64,000 nt of DNA from the NCBI RefSeq assembly GCF_050871315.1, contig NZ_JBJLRE010000003.1; one strand, 5' to 3'. The stretch comes from Kineococcus gynurae (lineage in GTDB: Bacteria > Actinomycetota > Actinomycetes > Actinomycetales > Kineococcaceae). The notes beneath the pieces are model-generated. The model was not told where the DNA came from. It saw only the letters and a list, made by a program, of their open reading frames with translations, and ran no database searches. Shown in pieces: positions 7,501-16,205 of the stretch. The position numbers and the translations under genes are program-made. Each line of letters begins with the position of its first letter. The stretch's first letter is position 1.

Positions 7501-9246
7501 GTGAGCAGCCCCACCCCCGAGGACCCCACCCCCGAGGACCCCAGTCCCGCCGACCCGGTCCCGGCCGCGCTGCGGGCCCGGGTGCAGGACTGGATCGGCG
7601 ACGACCCGGACGCCGGCGACCGCGCCGAGCTCGGGGCCTTGCTGGAACGGGCCGGTTCCGACGCGGGCGCCGCGGCCGAGCTGGCCGAGCGTTTCAGCGG
7701 ACCGCTGGAGTTCGGCACCGCCGGGTTGCGGGGGGCGGTCGGCGCGGGCGAGCACCGGATGAACCGGGCCGTGGTGCAACGGGCCGCGGCCGGGCTCGGT
7801 GCCTGGCTGACCGGTCGGTTCGAGCGCCCGCGCGTGGTCGTCGGGCTGGACGCCCGGCACCGCAGCCGCGAGTTCGCCGACGACTCCGCGGCCGTCCTGA
7901 CCGCGGCGGGGTGCGAGGTGCTGCTGCTGCCCGGCCCCCTCCCGACCCCCGTCCTGGCGTTCGCGGTCCGCCACCTCGACGCCGACGCGGGGGTCATGGT
8001 CACGGCGAGCCACAACCCCCCGCAGGACAACGGGTACAAGGTCTACCTGGGCGGGCGGGCGAGCACCGCGGAGGGCCGCGGCGTCCAGATCGTCCCCCCG
8101 GTCGACCGGGAGATCGCGGCCGCCATCGCCGCCGTCGGGCCCCTCGCCGAGCTGCCCCGCGCCCGGGAGGGCTGGACCGTCCTGGACGACGCGGGGGTCG
8201 AGTCCTACCTGGACGCCGTCGGGGAGGCGCTCGGGACGGGCGGCCCGGGCGACCTCCGGATCGTGCTGACCCCGCTGCACGGGGTGGGTGGAGACATCTT
8301 GCAGGAGGCGTTGCGCCGCAACGGTTTCTCCGACCTCCACGTCGTCGCGGAGCAGGCCGACCCGGACCCGGACTTCCCCACCGTCGCCTTCCCCAACCCC
8401 GAGGAGCCGGGAGCGCTGGACCGGGCGCTGGCCCTGGCGGGCGAGGTCGGGGCCGACCTGGTCCTCGCCGTGGACCCGGACGCCGACCGCTGCTGCGTCG
8501 CCGTGCCGTTCCCCGCCGGCGCGGAGGGGGGCGGGTCGGCGGGCGACTGGCGGGTGCTGACCGGTGACGAGCTGGGGTCGGTCCTCGGCGACGTGCTGGC
8601 CGCCCCGGACGGCGTGCTGGCCTGCTCGATCGTGAGCTCGGAGCTGCTGGCCCGCGTCGCGGCCGCGCACGGGGCCGCGTTCGCCCCGACCCTGACCGGG
8701 TTCAAGTGGATCGCCCGGCCGCCGGGGCTGACCTTCGGCTACGAGGAGGCCATCGGCTACTGCGTCGCCCCCGAGGTGGTGCGCGACAAGGACGGGATCT
8801 CGGCCTCGGTGCTGGTGGCGCGGCTGGCCCGCGTGCTCGCCGACGAGGACCGGACCCTGCTCGACGTCCTCGACGACCTGGCCCGCGAGCACGGGGTCCA
8901 CGCGACCGGTCCGGTGTCCCTGCGGGTGGACGACCTCTCGCTCATCCCCGCGGCGATGGCGCGGTTGCGCGCGGACCCGCCCCGCACGCTGGGCGGGTCG
9001 CCGGTGGTGTCGGTGGAGGACCTGGGCGCCGGGGTCGACGGGTTGCCGCCGACCGACGGGCTGCGCCTGCGTACGGCCGACCGCGCCCGCGTCGTCGTCC
9101 GCCCGAGCGGGACCGAGCCCAAGCTCAAGTGCTACTGCGAGGTGGTCGTCGAGGTGGGGTCCGACCTGGCCGCCGCCCGGGCGCAGGCCGACGAGCGCCT
9201 GACCGCGGTCCGTGCCGACATCCGCAGCGCGACGGGTCTCGCCTGA
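7501..9246 (+). CDS. Phospho-sugar mutase (phosphopentomutase/phosphoglucomutase type)
   Basis: This alpha-D-phosphohexomutase superfamily enzyme has 581 residues, the usual length for the Pgm2 / phosphopentomutase-like branch. The catalytic phosphoserine is Ser170 in TASHNP. The Mg2+ loop DPDADR is near 325, the sugar-binding loop GYEEAIGY near 413 and the phosphate-binding loop RPSGTEPK near 535. The position of the phosphoserine loop identifies it as catalytically complete. It interconverts sugar 1- and 5/6-phosphates. With adenosine deaminase and aldehyde-dehydrogenase relics nearby, a role in (deoxy)ribose-phosphate salvage is likely. The N-terminus contains a short duplicated PTPEDPTPEDP stretch. 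The next gene starts 1 base after the stop, so the two are co-transcribed. Confidence 0.88.
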   Translation: MSSPTPEDPTPEDPSPADPVPAALRARVQDWIGDDPDAGDRAELGALLERAGSDAGAAAELAERFSGPLEFGTAGLRGAVGAGEHRMNRAVVQRAAAGLGAWLTGRFERPRVVVGLDARHRSREFADDSAAVLTAAGCEVLLLPGPLPTPVLAFAVRHLDADAGVMVTASHNPPQDNGYKVYLGGRASTAEGRGVQIVPPVDREIAAAIAAVGPLAELPRAREGWTVLDDAGVESYLDAVGEALGTGGPGDLRIVLTPLHGVGGDILQEALRRNGFSDLHVVAEQADPDPDFPTVAFPNPEEPGALDRALALAGEVGADLVLAVDPDADRCCVAVPFPAGAEGGGSAGDWRVLTGDELGSVLGDVLAAPDGVLACSIVSSELLARVAAAHGAAFAPTLTGFKWIARPPGLTFGYEEAIGYCVAPEVVRDKDGISASVLVARLARVLADEDRTLLDVLDDLAREHGVHATGPVSLRVDDLSLIPAAMARLRADPPRTLGGSPVVSVEDLGAGVDGLPPTDGLRLRTADRARVVVRPSGTEPKLKCYCEVVVEVGSDLAAARAQADERLTAVRADIRSATGLA

Positions 9247-9247
9247 G

Positions 9248-10690
9248 GTGCTGCTGCGCGACGTCCGCCTGGGCGCCGAGGGCCCCCGGGTCGACGTCCG
9301 CGTCCGCGACGGGGTGGTCGACGCCGTGGGGCCGGGTCTCGCCGACGACGGGACGGGACGGCCCGGCGAGGAGGACCTGGGCGGCGGGGTGCTGCTGCCC
9401 GGCCTGCGCGACGAGCACGTCCACCTGACCCAGTGGGCCGTCTCCCGCCGCCGGGTCGACCTGTCCGCGACCACCTCCCCGCAGGAGGCCGCGCGGACGC
9501 TGGCCGGGGCCGGTCCGGGGACGGAGCTGCTCGTGGGCCAGGGTTTCCGGGACGCCCTGTGGTCCGAACCCGCCCACCGCGCGGTGCTCGACGAGCAGTT
9601 CGGCGACCGCCCCGTCGTCGCCGTCTCGCAGGACCTGCACTGCGCCTGGGTGAACTCGGCGGCGGCGCGGCAATTCGGGGTCACCGAGCCGACCGGCGTC
9701 GTGCGCGAGGACGAGGCCATGCGGTTGCTGACCGAGGCGGGCACCCTCGACCCGGGGACGGCCGACCGCTGGTCGCTGGAGGCGTTGGACGAGGCCGCGG
9801 CCCGCGGGGTCACCGCGGTCACCGACTTCGAGCTGGCCCCGCCCACCGACTGGGTCCGGCGCGCCCGGCTCCGGGCCCCGGCGACCCGGGTCGCGGTCGG
9901 GGTGTGGCCGGACTTCGTGGCCGCCACCGTCGCGGCCGGGCTGCGTACCGGCTCCGCCCTCGACCCCGCCGGGCTGGTCCGGGTCGGACCGGTCAAGCTG
10001 TTCGCCGACGGGTCGCTGGGGACCCGCACGGCGTTCTGCAGCCACCCCTACCCCGACGGGGGGCACGGGGTGCGCCGGCTCGAGGCCGAGGAGCTGGCCG
10101 GGTGGCTGCGGCGGACCGGGGCGGTCGGGCTCTCGGTCGCCGTCCACGCCATCGGTGACGCCGCCGTGCGGTTGGCCCTCGACGGGTTCGCCGCCGCGGG
10201 GACGGGCGGCCGGATCGAGCACGCCCAGCAGGTCCGGGTCGAGGACGTGCCCCGTTTCGCCGCGCTGGGCGTCGTCGCCAGCGTCCAGCCGCGGCACTGC
10301 CCCGACGACCGCGACGCCGCCGAACGGCACTGGGCCGGGGCGACCGGGCGCGCGTTCTGCTTCGCCGAGCTGCTCGCCGCCGGGGCCGAGCTGCGCTTCG
10401 GTTCCGACGCCCCCGTCGCGGCCCTGGACCCGTGGGACGCGATCGCGGCGGCCGTGCACCGCTCGATCGACGCACGCCCGCCCTGGCACCCGGAGCACCA
10501 CCTCGACCTCGACGACGCGCTCGCCGCGGCCTCCGGGGGCCGCCGGCAGGTCCGGGTCGGGGACCCGGCCGACCTAGTCCTGCTGCCCGAGCACCCCCGG
10601 ACGGTCCTCGACCGGGAGGGGGCCGAGGGGCTGCGGCGGATGCCGGTGACCGCCACGATCACCGCCGGACGAGTCGTGTCCCGCAGGTGA
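9248..10690 (+). CDS. YtcJ-like metal-dependent amidohydrolase
   Basis: This 480-residue amidohydrolase-superfamily protein has an HVH metal motif after LLPGLRDE. It also has VKLFADGSLGTRTA (the YtcJ signature near 255), AVHAIGDAA, RIEHAQQV and the final metal aspartate in RFGSDAPVAALDPW. Such enzymes hydrolyse amides, imides or similar C-N bonds; the substrate here is unknown. The GTG at 9248 follows the mutase stop after one base, implying translational coupling. A second paralogue lies at 17749-19413 with different flanking genes. Confidence 0.85.
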   Translation: MLLRDVRLGAEGPRVDVRVRDGVVDAVGPGLADDGTGRPGEEDLGGGVLLPGLRDEHVHLTQWAVSRRRVDLSATTSPQEAARTLAGAGPGTELLVGQGFRDALWSEPAHRAVLDEQFGDRPVVAVSQDLHCAWVNSAAARQFGVTEPTGVVREDEAMRLLTEAGTLDPGTADRWSLEALDEAAARGVTAVTDFELAPPTDWVRRARLRAPATRVAVGVWPDFVAATVAAGLRTGSALDPAGLVRVGPVKLFADGSLGTRTAFCSHPYPDGGHGVRRLEAEELAGWLRRTGAVGLSVAVHAIGDAAVRLALDGFAAAGTGGRIEHAQQVRVEDVPRFAALGVVASVQPRHCPDDRDAAERHWAGATGRAFCFAELLAAGAELRFGSDAPVAALDPWDAIAAAVHRSIDARPPWHPEHHLDLDDALAAASGGRRQVRVGDPADLVLLPEHPRTVLDREGAEGLRRMPVTATITAGRVVSRR

Positions 10691-10713
10691 ACCCCGGGCG
10701 TCCACCGGTCCAC

Positions 10714-10891
10714 TAGGGTCTGTCTGCGCGACACCGAGGTCGCTTGCAACACGCACGCAACACGAGGTCAGGTAGTTCTCTGACCACAGCAGTGCCCGGG
10801 GCCGGTACGGAGCCGTTCCCGGGGGCTGCGCGCTACTGATGGCCGATACGTCGGGGCGTCGAGGTGGCGCTCCGCAACCATGGAGGACACC
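10714..10891 (+). promoter_or_regulatory. Promoter and long structured leader of the permease gene
   Basis: A -10-like TAGGGT (10714-10719) would give a leader of about 165 bases before the GTG at 10892. The leader contains GGTCAG/CTGACC (10766-10771 with 10780-10785). It also has a long interrupted hairpin at 10791-10827: AG, then CCCGGG, then CGG pairing with CCG, CCCGGG and CT. GGAGG at 10882-10886 is the ribosome site. I could not match it to a known riboswitch class. Confidence 0.45.
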
Positions 10892-12304
10892 GTGCAGCTG
10901 GACAGTGGCAACGGTCTGAAGAAGGCACTCTCGCAACGACAACTCACCATGATCGCCATGGGCGGCGTCATCGGCGCCGGGTTGTTCGTGGGTTCCGGGA
11001 CGGTGATCAAGAACGCCGGCCCGGCCGCGTTCCTCACCTACGCGCTGTGCGGGATCCTCATCATCCTGGTGATGCGGATGCTCGCCGAGATGGCGGTCGC
11101 GAACCCGCAGACCGGATCGTTCGCCGACTACGCCCGCACCGCCCTCGGCCCCTGGGCCGGTTTCTCGGCGGGCTGGCTGTACTGGTACTTCTGGGTCATC
11201 GTCGTCGGCTTCGAGGCCGTGGCCGGCGCCGGGGTGATCCAGTACTGGATCGACGTGCCGCTGTGGGCCGCCGCGCTCGTGCTCATGCTGCTGATGACCG
11301 CGACCAACCTCATCAGCGTCAAGTCCTTCGGTGAGTTCGAGTACTGGTTCGCGGGGATCAAGGTCGCGGCGATCATCCTGTTCCTGGCCATCGGCGGCAC
11401 CTACGCCCTCGGCCTGTGGGGGAACAACGAGGCCGGGTTCAGCAACCTCACCGCCCAGGGCGGGTTCTTCCCCAACGGCACCGGCGCCATCACCATCGCG
11501 GTCGTGACCGTGATCTTCTCGATGGTCGGGGCCGAGATCGCGACCATCGCGGCCGCGGAGTCCAACGACCCGGAGCGGGCCGTGGCCAAGGCGGCCAACG
11601 CCGTCATCGTCCGCATCTCGATCTTCTTCGTCGGTTCGGTGTTCCTCCTGGTGACGATCCTGCCCTGGAACGACGCGACCCTGTCCGCCTCGCCGTTCGT
11701 GGCCGCGTTCACGCAGATGGGCATCCCCTACGCCGACCACATCATGAACGCGGTCGTGCTCACCGCGGTCCTGTCCTGCCTGAACTCCGGGCTCTACACC
11801 GGTTCGCGCATGCTGTTCGTGCTGGCGGCACGGAACGAGGCCCCGGCCGCCCTGGTCAAGATCAACAGTCGCAGCGTCCCGGCCAACGCGATCCTCGCGT
11901 CCTCGGTCATCGGGTTCCTCTGCGTCATCGCGGCCGCGGTCGACGAGGACGGCGTGTTCAGCTTCCTGCTGAACTCCTCGGGCGCGGTCATCCTCTTCGT
12001 CTACCTGCTCATCGCGCTGTCGCAGATCCAGCTGCGGCGCCGGTCCGACGAGTCGACGCTGAAGGTCAAGATGTGGGCCTTCCCGTTCCTGTCGATCCTG
12101 GCCGCGGTCGGCATCGTCGCGATCCTCGTGCAGATGTTCTTCATCGAGTCCACCCGCTCCCAGATCACCCTGAGCCTGCTGTCCTGGGCCGTCGTGCTGA
12201 TCGCCTTCGTGGTGAACAAGAAGTTCGGCAAGCCGATCGGGGAGAACGTCTCCCTCACCGAGGAGCAGAAGGCCGTGGCCGGCGAGGGACCGGCCGGGCA
12301 CTGA
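10892..12304 (+). CDS. Amino-acid permease, APC superfamily (GabP/AnsP-like)
   Basis: This protein of 470 residues has about twelve hydrophobic segments and the classical AAT-family opening LTMIAMGGVIGAGLFVGSG, in which the unwound first helix binds the amino-acid carboxylate and amino groups. AEMAVANPQTGSFADYA and AAAESNDPERAV are further consensus stretches. The exact amino acid cannot be told; GABA, proline and aromatic permeases all share this pattern. An ATG at 10880 is in frame, but GGAGG (10882-10886) lies within its own codons and 5 bases before GTG 10892, so I place the start at 10892. The gene has its own long leader and is followed by a strong hairpin (12330-12360), so it is probably monocistronic. 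Confidence 0.88.
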   Translation: MQLDSGNGLKKALSQRQLTMIAMGGVIGAGLFVGSGTVIKNAGPAAFLTYALCGILIILVMRMLAEMAVANPQTGSFADYARTALGPWAGFSAGWLYWYFWVIVVGFEAVAGAGVIQYWIDVPLWAAALVLMLLMTATNLISVKSFGEFEYWFAGIKVAAIILFLAIGGTYALGLWGNNEAGFSNLTAQGGFFPNGTGAITIAVVTVIFSMVGAEIATIAAAESNDPERAVAKAANAVIVRISIFFVGSVFLLVTILPWNDATLSASPFVAAFTQMGIPYADHIMNAVVLTAVLSCLNSGLYTGSRMLFVLAARNEAPAALVKINSRSVPANAILASSVIGFLCVIAAAVDEDGVFSFLLNSSGAVILFVYLLIALSQIQLRRRSDESTLKVKMWAFPFLSILAAVGIVAILVQMFFIESTRSQITLSLLSWAVVLIAFVVNKKFGKPIGENVSLTEEQKAVAGEGPAGH

Positions 12305-12329
12305 CGGCCCGCACGCCCCGCACCCGCAC

Positions 12330-12360
12330 GACGCCCGGCCGGTACCCCCGGCCGGGCGTC
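12330..12360 (+). terminator. Strong hairpin after the permease gene
   Basis: GACGCCCGGCC (12330-12340) and GGCCGGGCGTC (12350-12360) form a perfect 11-bp GC stem with a 9-base loop. It lies 26 bases after the stop codon and before the convergent PHP gene. No T-tract follows, which is common in GC-rich actinobacteria. It can serve both convergent genes. Confidence 0.75.
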
Positions 12361-12388
12361 TGCGTTCGCGCCAGACCCGTCAGACCCG

Positions 12389-13921
12389 TCAGACCACGTC
12401 GACGAAGACCGGGTTGGTGTAGCACCACAGGTCGTCCCAGGGGTCGGAGTCCCCGATCCGGTCGACCTCGGGGTGCCCGTCGGAGCGCATGTGCTTGCCG
12501 TCGGAGCCCCGGAAACGCAGGTAGAGCGGATCGGCGACCCCGCGCAGCGTCGTGCGGAACGTCACCGGGCCGGCCGCGTGGGCGGGCATCTCGAAGCTCT
12601 CGGCCACCCGGGTGCCCGGAGCCTCGAACAGGTCCCGGTCGAGGTCGGCGACCCTGCCGGTCACGGTCCCCACGATGAGGTCCCACCGCGCCGAGCGCGG
12701 GACCTCCCCGGACCCGTTGGGGCCGGTCGCGGGATCGACGCGCAGTTCCACCTCGACGTCGCCGCCGCGGGTGACCGCGGTCCGCGCCCCGAACGTCACA
12801 CCGGGGCCGACGCCGCCGGGACGCACCCGGGCCTCGACCCCGCGGACCAACCCGCCGTGGACGACGAACACCCGGCCGGCCCGCAACCCGGCCATGACCG
12901 CGGCGTAGTCCCGGGTCGGCGCCCCGACGCAGGTGCGGGAGTAGAAACCCGGCGCGAAGTCGACGTACCCGTGCTGCGGGACCCCGGTCGGCACGGGGGT
13001 CCCCCGGTGCCCGTGCTCGAGGTAGAACTCCCGGCTCAGGTCCTCGACCCGCACGGTGTCGCCGTGGTCGAAGTGGTTGTCCGAGTTCGCGGTGACCCAC
13101 CACGGCAGACCCTCGGCGAGCAGGGAGTCCCACAGCCCGCCGAGGCGCGCGGTGGCCGCGTCGAAGCCGCCCCAGGTGCGGTACTGGTCGACGTCGTACC
13201 CGGGGAACGACCACGACGTCGGGAACTCGTCGTACTGCCCGCGCCCGCGACCGCGCCCGAGCGGCGGGGGCAAGGCGGCGGCCTGGTGCCCGGGAGCCCC
13301 CTCCCACCCGACGAACAGGCCGGGGGCGGCGTCGCGCCAGTCGCGGACCATCGACGGGCTGACCCGTCCCGTCCGCATCGGGTGGTTGGAGAGCAGCAGG
13401 GCCTCGTCGACCACCCCGTCGGCGAGCTGCGCGACCAGCCAGGAGATCGCGTCCAGCCCCAGCGCCCGGGCCGTCGCGGTGGGCTGCACCGAGTGCTGGA
13501 TCAGGCCGGGCCCGTCGGGGTTGGACGAGGCGGCGAGCACGTCGCCGTCGAAGCGCCGCTCGAACTCCTGCAGCAGGTGCGGGGTCCCGTGGTGGTGCGG
13601 GGCGATGAACGTCGCGTGCTCGGCCCCCGGGATGTTCCACTCCATGCCCTGGAAGACGAGGACGTCGTGGTCGCGGCGCGCCTGCTCGATCAGCGGGGTC
13701 TGCAGGGCCACGGACTGCTTGGCGTGGTCGGGGCCGCCGTGGTCGGTGAGGACCATCCAGTCCAACCCGCAGGCCGTCCCCCGCCGCACCTGGTCGTCCA
13801 CCGTGTACATGGCGTCCCGGGAGAACGTCGTGTGGATGTGGTGGTCGCCGGCGAACCAGCGGTGGTCGCGGTCGTCGCCGTCCGTGCGCGGAGGAAGGGA
13901 CGCCGGCCCGTGGGAGTGCAC
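12389..13921 (-). CDS. PHP-domain metal-dependent phosphoesterase-like protein
   Basis: The protein opens with the PHP motifs FAGDHHIHTTFSRD and VLTDHGG, followed by SNHP and TANSDNHFDHG. These supply the histidines and aspartates of a trinuclear metal site. The C-terminal ~170 residues are rich in beta strands (VEARVRPGGVGPGV, VEVELRVDPATG) and may form a separate domain. The substrate is unknown; the family includes phosphatases and nucleases. The frame could begin at GTG 13993, but that start has no ribosome site and would add a low-complexity Gly/Arg leader. I prefer GTG 13921 (HSHGPASLP), which has a G-rich site directly upstream, although spacing is tight. The gene is divergent from the aldehyde-dehydrogenase-like pair. 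Confidence 0.75.
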   Translation of the reverse strand: MHSHGPASLPPRTDGDDRDHRWFAGDHHIHTTFSRDAMYTVDDQVRRGTACGLDWMVLTDHGGPDHAKQSVALQTPLIEQARRDHDVLVFQGMEWNIPGAEHATFIAPHHHGTPHLLQEFERRFDGDVLAASSNPDGPGLIQHSVQPTATARALGLDAISWLVAQLADGVVDEALLLSNHPMRTGRVSPSMVRDWRDAAPGLFVGWEGAPGHQAAALPPPLGRGRGRGQYDEFPTSWSFPGYDVDQYRTWGGFDAATARLGGLWDSLLAEGLPWWVTANSDNHFDHGDTVRVEDLSREFYLEHGHRGTPVPTGVPQHGYVDFAPGFYSRTCVGAPTRDYAAVMAGLRAGRVFVVHGGLVRGVEARVRPGGVGPGVTFGARTAVTRGGDVEVELRVDPATGPNGSGEVPRSARWDLIVGTVTGRVADLDRDLFEAPGTRVAESFEMPAHAAGPVTFRTTLRGVADPLYLRFRGSDGKHMRSDGHPEVDRIGDSDPWDDLWCYTNPVFVDVV

Positions 13922-13984
13922 TCCCCCACCCTGCCAGCCGCGGTCGGCGCCGCGCCCCGCGCCCCGTCCCACCAGCCCCACCCG

Positions 13985-13990
13985 TAGAGT
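13985..13990 (+). promoter_or_regulatory. -10 hexamer TAGAGT for a leaderless-type start
   Basis: TAGAGT ends 8 bases before GTG 13999, with no Shine-Dalgarno sequence in between. The same -10/start geometry is seen at 3124 and 7488. Confidence 0.45.
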
Positions 13991-13998
13991 CACTGAAT

Positions 13999-15315
13999 GT
14001 GAGCGCCCAGCTACGGAAGGCCGAGGAGGTCGCGCCCGCGCGCCCCCCGCGCACCCGTGGGACCCGGCCGGTCGACACCACCGAGGCCCGTCTCCCCGAC
14101 CTCTGCGCCGCGTCCGACGACCCGGGTCTGTCCCCCCTGCTCGACCTGGTCTCCCCCGCCACCGGCCGACCGCTCACCCGGGTCGCCGACACCGATCCGG
14201 CGCTGGCCCTGCGCACCCTCACCGCCACCGCGAGCGCCGGCCGGGCGTGGGCCTGGCTGAGCGGCGAGGACCGCGCGCGGCACCTGTTCGCCGCGGCGCA
14301 GGCCCTCGCCGAGCACGCCCGCGGGGCCGGGCTGCTGGACACCCTGACCACGGGACGACCGGTCAGCACGACGCTCGCCCCCGGCGCGCTGGCCGACGCC
14401 GCGTTCTCCGCCGCGGGGTGGGCCGACAAGCTGCCCGCGGTCGGACTGCGCCCCCGCAGCGGTGGGGCCGCGCTGATCCGGGCCGACTGGCGGGCCACCC
14501 CCGCCGACCTCGCCGAGAACGTCCTCGTGGCGCTGGCCGCCGGGGCCGGCGCGGTCGTGCGGGCGCGTCCGGAGGCGGCGCCGGTGGCCCTGCGCCTGCG
14601 CGAGGCCCTGCGGGCCGCCGGACTCCCGGACGGGTTGGTCGCGGTGGTCCCGGGCGCCTTCCCGGGGACCGACGTCGCCCTGGAGCAGGCCCCGGACACC
14701 GTGGCGGTGACCCTGGACGGCGACGCGGGGGCGGTCCGGACGCTGGCCGTGCGGGCCGCGGCCCGTGACCTGCCGTGGTGCGGGACGACCGACGCCCCCG
14801 CCGTCGACCTCGTCCTGACCGGCGCCGACCTGGACGCCGTCGCCGAGGCCGTGCTCGCCCGGGTGCTGGGCGGGGCCCAGGCCCACCCCGGCGGGAACCT
14901 CGTCCTGGTCGAGGACGCGGTCGCCGAGGACCTCACGCTGCGCCTGCGCGCGGTCGTGGAGCCCTTGACCCCCGGCGACCCGTTGCTGCCCTCGACCCGG
15001 CTCGGGCCCTGCCCCACCGCGGCGCTCGCGCAGGCGGCGGCCGCCTGCCGGACGCGACCCTCGGCGGTGGCCGTGGACCTCGCCGCGGGCGGTTGGTGGG
15101 CCCTGCCCGTCGTGCTGCAGCTGCCCCGTCGTTCGTCCCCGTTGCCCCCGGGTCCGGTGGTGGGCGTCCGGACGGTCCCCGACGAGGCCGCCGCGCGCCG
15201 GGTCCTGGGCGCGGTCGGCGCCGTGCAGGTGTGGGAGCGCGGCGGCCCCCGCCACCCGGCGGGCCCCCCGCGGCTACGGCGCGCGCTGCGGTGGTTGCGG
15301 ACCTGCTGTGGCTAG
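13999..15315 (+). CDS. Aldehyde-dehydrogenase-like protein lacking catalytic residues
   Basis: The 438-residue sequence follows the aldehyde dehydrogenase fold, with an N-terminal DPALALRTLTATASAGRAW region and ENVLVALAAGAGAVVRARPEAAPVAL matching the coenzyme-binding strand order. The nucleophile segment, normally GQ-x-C, reads GGAQAHPGGNLVLVED near 291-306 with His where Cys is expected. The ELGGK glutamate segment is reduced to AVDLVLTGADLDAV. It is therefore probably catalytically dead as a dehydrogenase. In many actinobacteria two such genes follow deoC in the deoxynucleoside salvage cluster; no deoC is visible in this window. It overlaps the next gene by 8 bases. The open frame is kept over 1.3 kb, arguing for a retained structural or different function rather than decay. 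Confidence 0.7.
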   Translation: MSAQLRKAEEVAPARPPRTRGTRPVDTTEARLPDLCAASDDPGLSPLLDLVSPATGRPLTRVADTDPALALRTLTATASAGRAWAWLSGEDRARHLFAAAQALAEHARGAGLLDTLTTGRPVSTTLAPGALADAAFSAAGWADKLPAVGLRPRSGGAALIRADWRATPADLAENVLVALAAGAGAVVRARPEAAPVALRLREALRAAGLPDGLVAVVPGAFPGTDVALEQAPDTVAVTLDGDAGAVRTLAVRAAARDLPWCGTTDAPAVDLVLTGADLDAVAEAVLARVLGGAQAHPGGNLVLVEDAVAEDLTLRLRAVVEPLTPGDPLLPSTRLGPCPTAALAQAAAACRTRPSAVAVDLAAGGWWALPVVLQLPRRSSPLPPGPVVGVRTVPDEAAARRVLGAVGAVQVWERGGPRHPAGPPRLRRALRWLRTCCG

Positions 15316-16093
15316 CCGGCCCCCGCTGCGGACCCGTCCCGGCGGTGGCCGCGTCCCGGCCGAGGACGTGCTGCGGGCCGCGGCCCGCGCGGCCGTGGCG
15401 TGGTCGGCCCGGCCCGCGCTGGAACGGGGTCGGACGCTGCTGGAGGCGGCCGCGGATCTGGAGGAGCGACGCTCGGTCGTCGTGGAAGAGCTGCGCGGCA
15501 GCGGGTTCCGACTCTCCGAGGCGGTCGCGGACGTCGATGCGGCCGTCGACGAGACGGTCCGCTGGGCGGGCTGGACGGACAAGGTCGGAGCGTTCGTCCC
15601 ACGGATGCTCGACCTGCCCGCCCCCGGGTCCGGCACCGTCGTGCTCGTCCTCGGCGGCGGGGGCGAACCGGTCCGGACGGCGGCACGCACGGTCCTGCCC
15701 GTGCTGGCGACGGGGGGCGCGGTCCTGCTGCTCCCCCGACCCGGTGCCGGACGCGCGACGGCGCAGTTCGTGGCGGGCCTCGGCGCGGCCCTCCCACCCG
15801 GCCTGCTCACCGACCACCCCGACTGGGCCGACCCCCAGGTCGCCGGGCCCCTGGGCACGGCCGCCGGGGCCGTCGGCGCCGCCCTCGACCTGCGTCGCGC
15901 CGTCGCACCCGCCCCGCCCGGGTCCGCGGGGTCCGACGGGTCCGACGGGCGCGACGGACCCGACCCGGTCGAGGCCCTGCGCGACACCCTGGTCGCGGCG
16001 GGCGGGCGGGTGGTCCTCACCCCGTCCCCCGACCCGACCCACCCGGGCCCCGGGCTCGACGTCCTCACCGCCCTCACCCCGGTCCTGCGCTGA
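15308..16093 (+). CDS. Short aldehyde-dehydrogenase-like protein (N-terminal half only)
   Basis: This 261-residue protein resembles the first half of an aldehyde dehydrogenase: ARAAVAWSARPALERGRTLLEAAADLEERRS, then ETVRWAGWTDKVGAF, then a VVLVLGGGGEPVRTAAR-type dinucleotide-binding strand. It ends at VLTALTPVLR before any catalytic cysteine region, so it cannot be a complete enzyme. It is not simply a frameshifted tail of the preceding gene, because its start repeats the family's N-terminal half. GTG 15308 overlaps the upstream stop by 8 bases, so the two are probably co-translated and may form a heteromer. A low-complexity GSAGSDGSDGRDG run is near residue 218. Confidence 0.6.
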   Translation: MASRPPLRTRPGGGRVPAEDVLRAAARAAVAWSARPALERGRTLLEAAADLEERRSVVVEELRGSGFRLSEAVADVDAAVDETVRWAGWTDKVGAFVPRMLDLPAPGSGTVVLVLGGGGEPVRTAARTVLPVLATGGAVLLLPRPGAGRATAQFVAGLGAALPPGLLTDHPDWADPQVAGPLGTAAGAVGAALDLRRAVAPAPPGSAGSDGSDGRDGPDPVEALRDTLVAAGGRVVLTPSPDPTHPGPGLDVLTALTPVLR

Positions 16094-16106
16094 CCCCACC
16101 CCTGCC

Positions 16107-16186
16107 CCCCCGTGATCAAGGAATTCTTCGCACCCGGCCCGGGCGTCCCGGGACGGCAGGAGCGGGAAATTCCTTGATCACGGGGG
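16107..16186. repeat. Inverted repeat with 19-bp perfect arms between convergent genes
   Basis: Arm 16107-16125 (CCCCCGTGATCAAGGAATT) and its exact complement at 16168-16186 flank 42 bases. Imperfect pairing extends outward to both stop codons. It can act as a bidirectional terminator. The right half, GGGACGGCAG-N9-ATTCCTTGATCACGGGGGAG (16150-16188), recurs at 25818-25854, so this is a dispersed element and not just a local hairpin. Confidence 0.8.
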
Positions 16187-16205
16187 AGTGGGAGGGGGGG
16201 AGGGG

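Noticed and set aside
5332..10029. A minus-strand open frame of 1565 codons spanning four genes
   Set aside because: Only its last ~350 codons (the DrrA-like ATPase) have recognisable motifs. The rest is Arg/Pro/Ala/Gly-rich antisense of the CobW, mutase and amidohydrolase genes, as expected in very GC-rich DNA where stop codons are scarce.
10720..10880. A possible known riboswitch (for example a c-di-AMP type) in the permease leader
   Set aside because: Hairpins are present but I could not match conserved core sequences of any class, so only an unassigned structured leader is reported.
13999..16093. A single frameshifted aldehyde dehydrogenase pseudogene
   Set aside because: The second protein restarts with the family's N-terminal half and is not a continuation of the first, and both frames are long and intact. 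Two separate degenerate proteins fit better.
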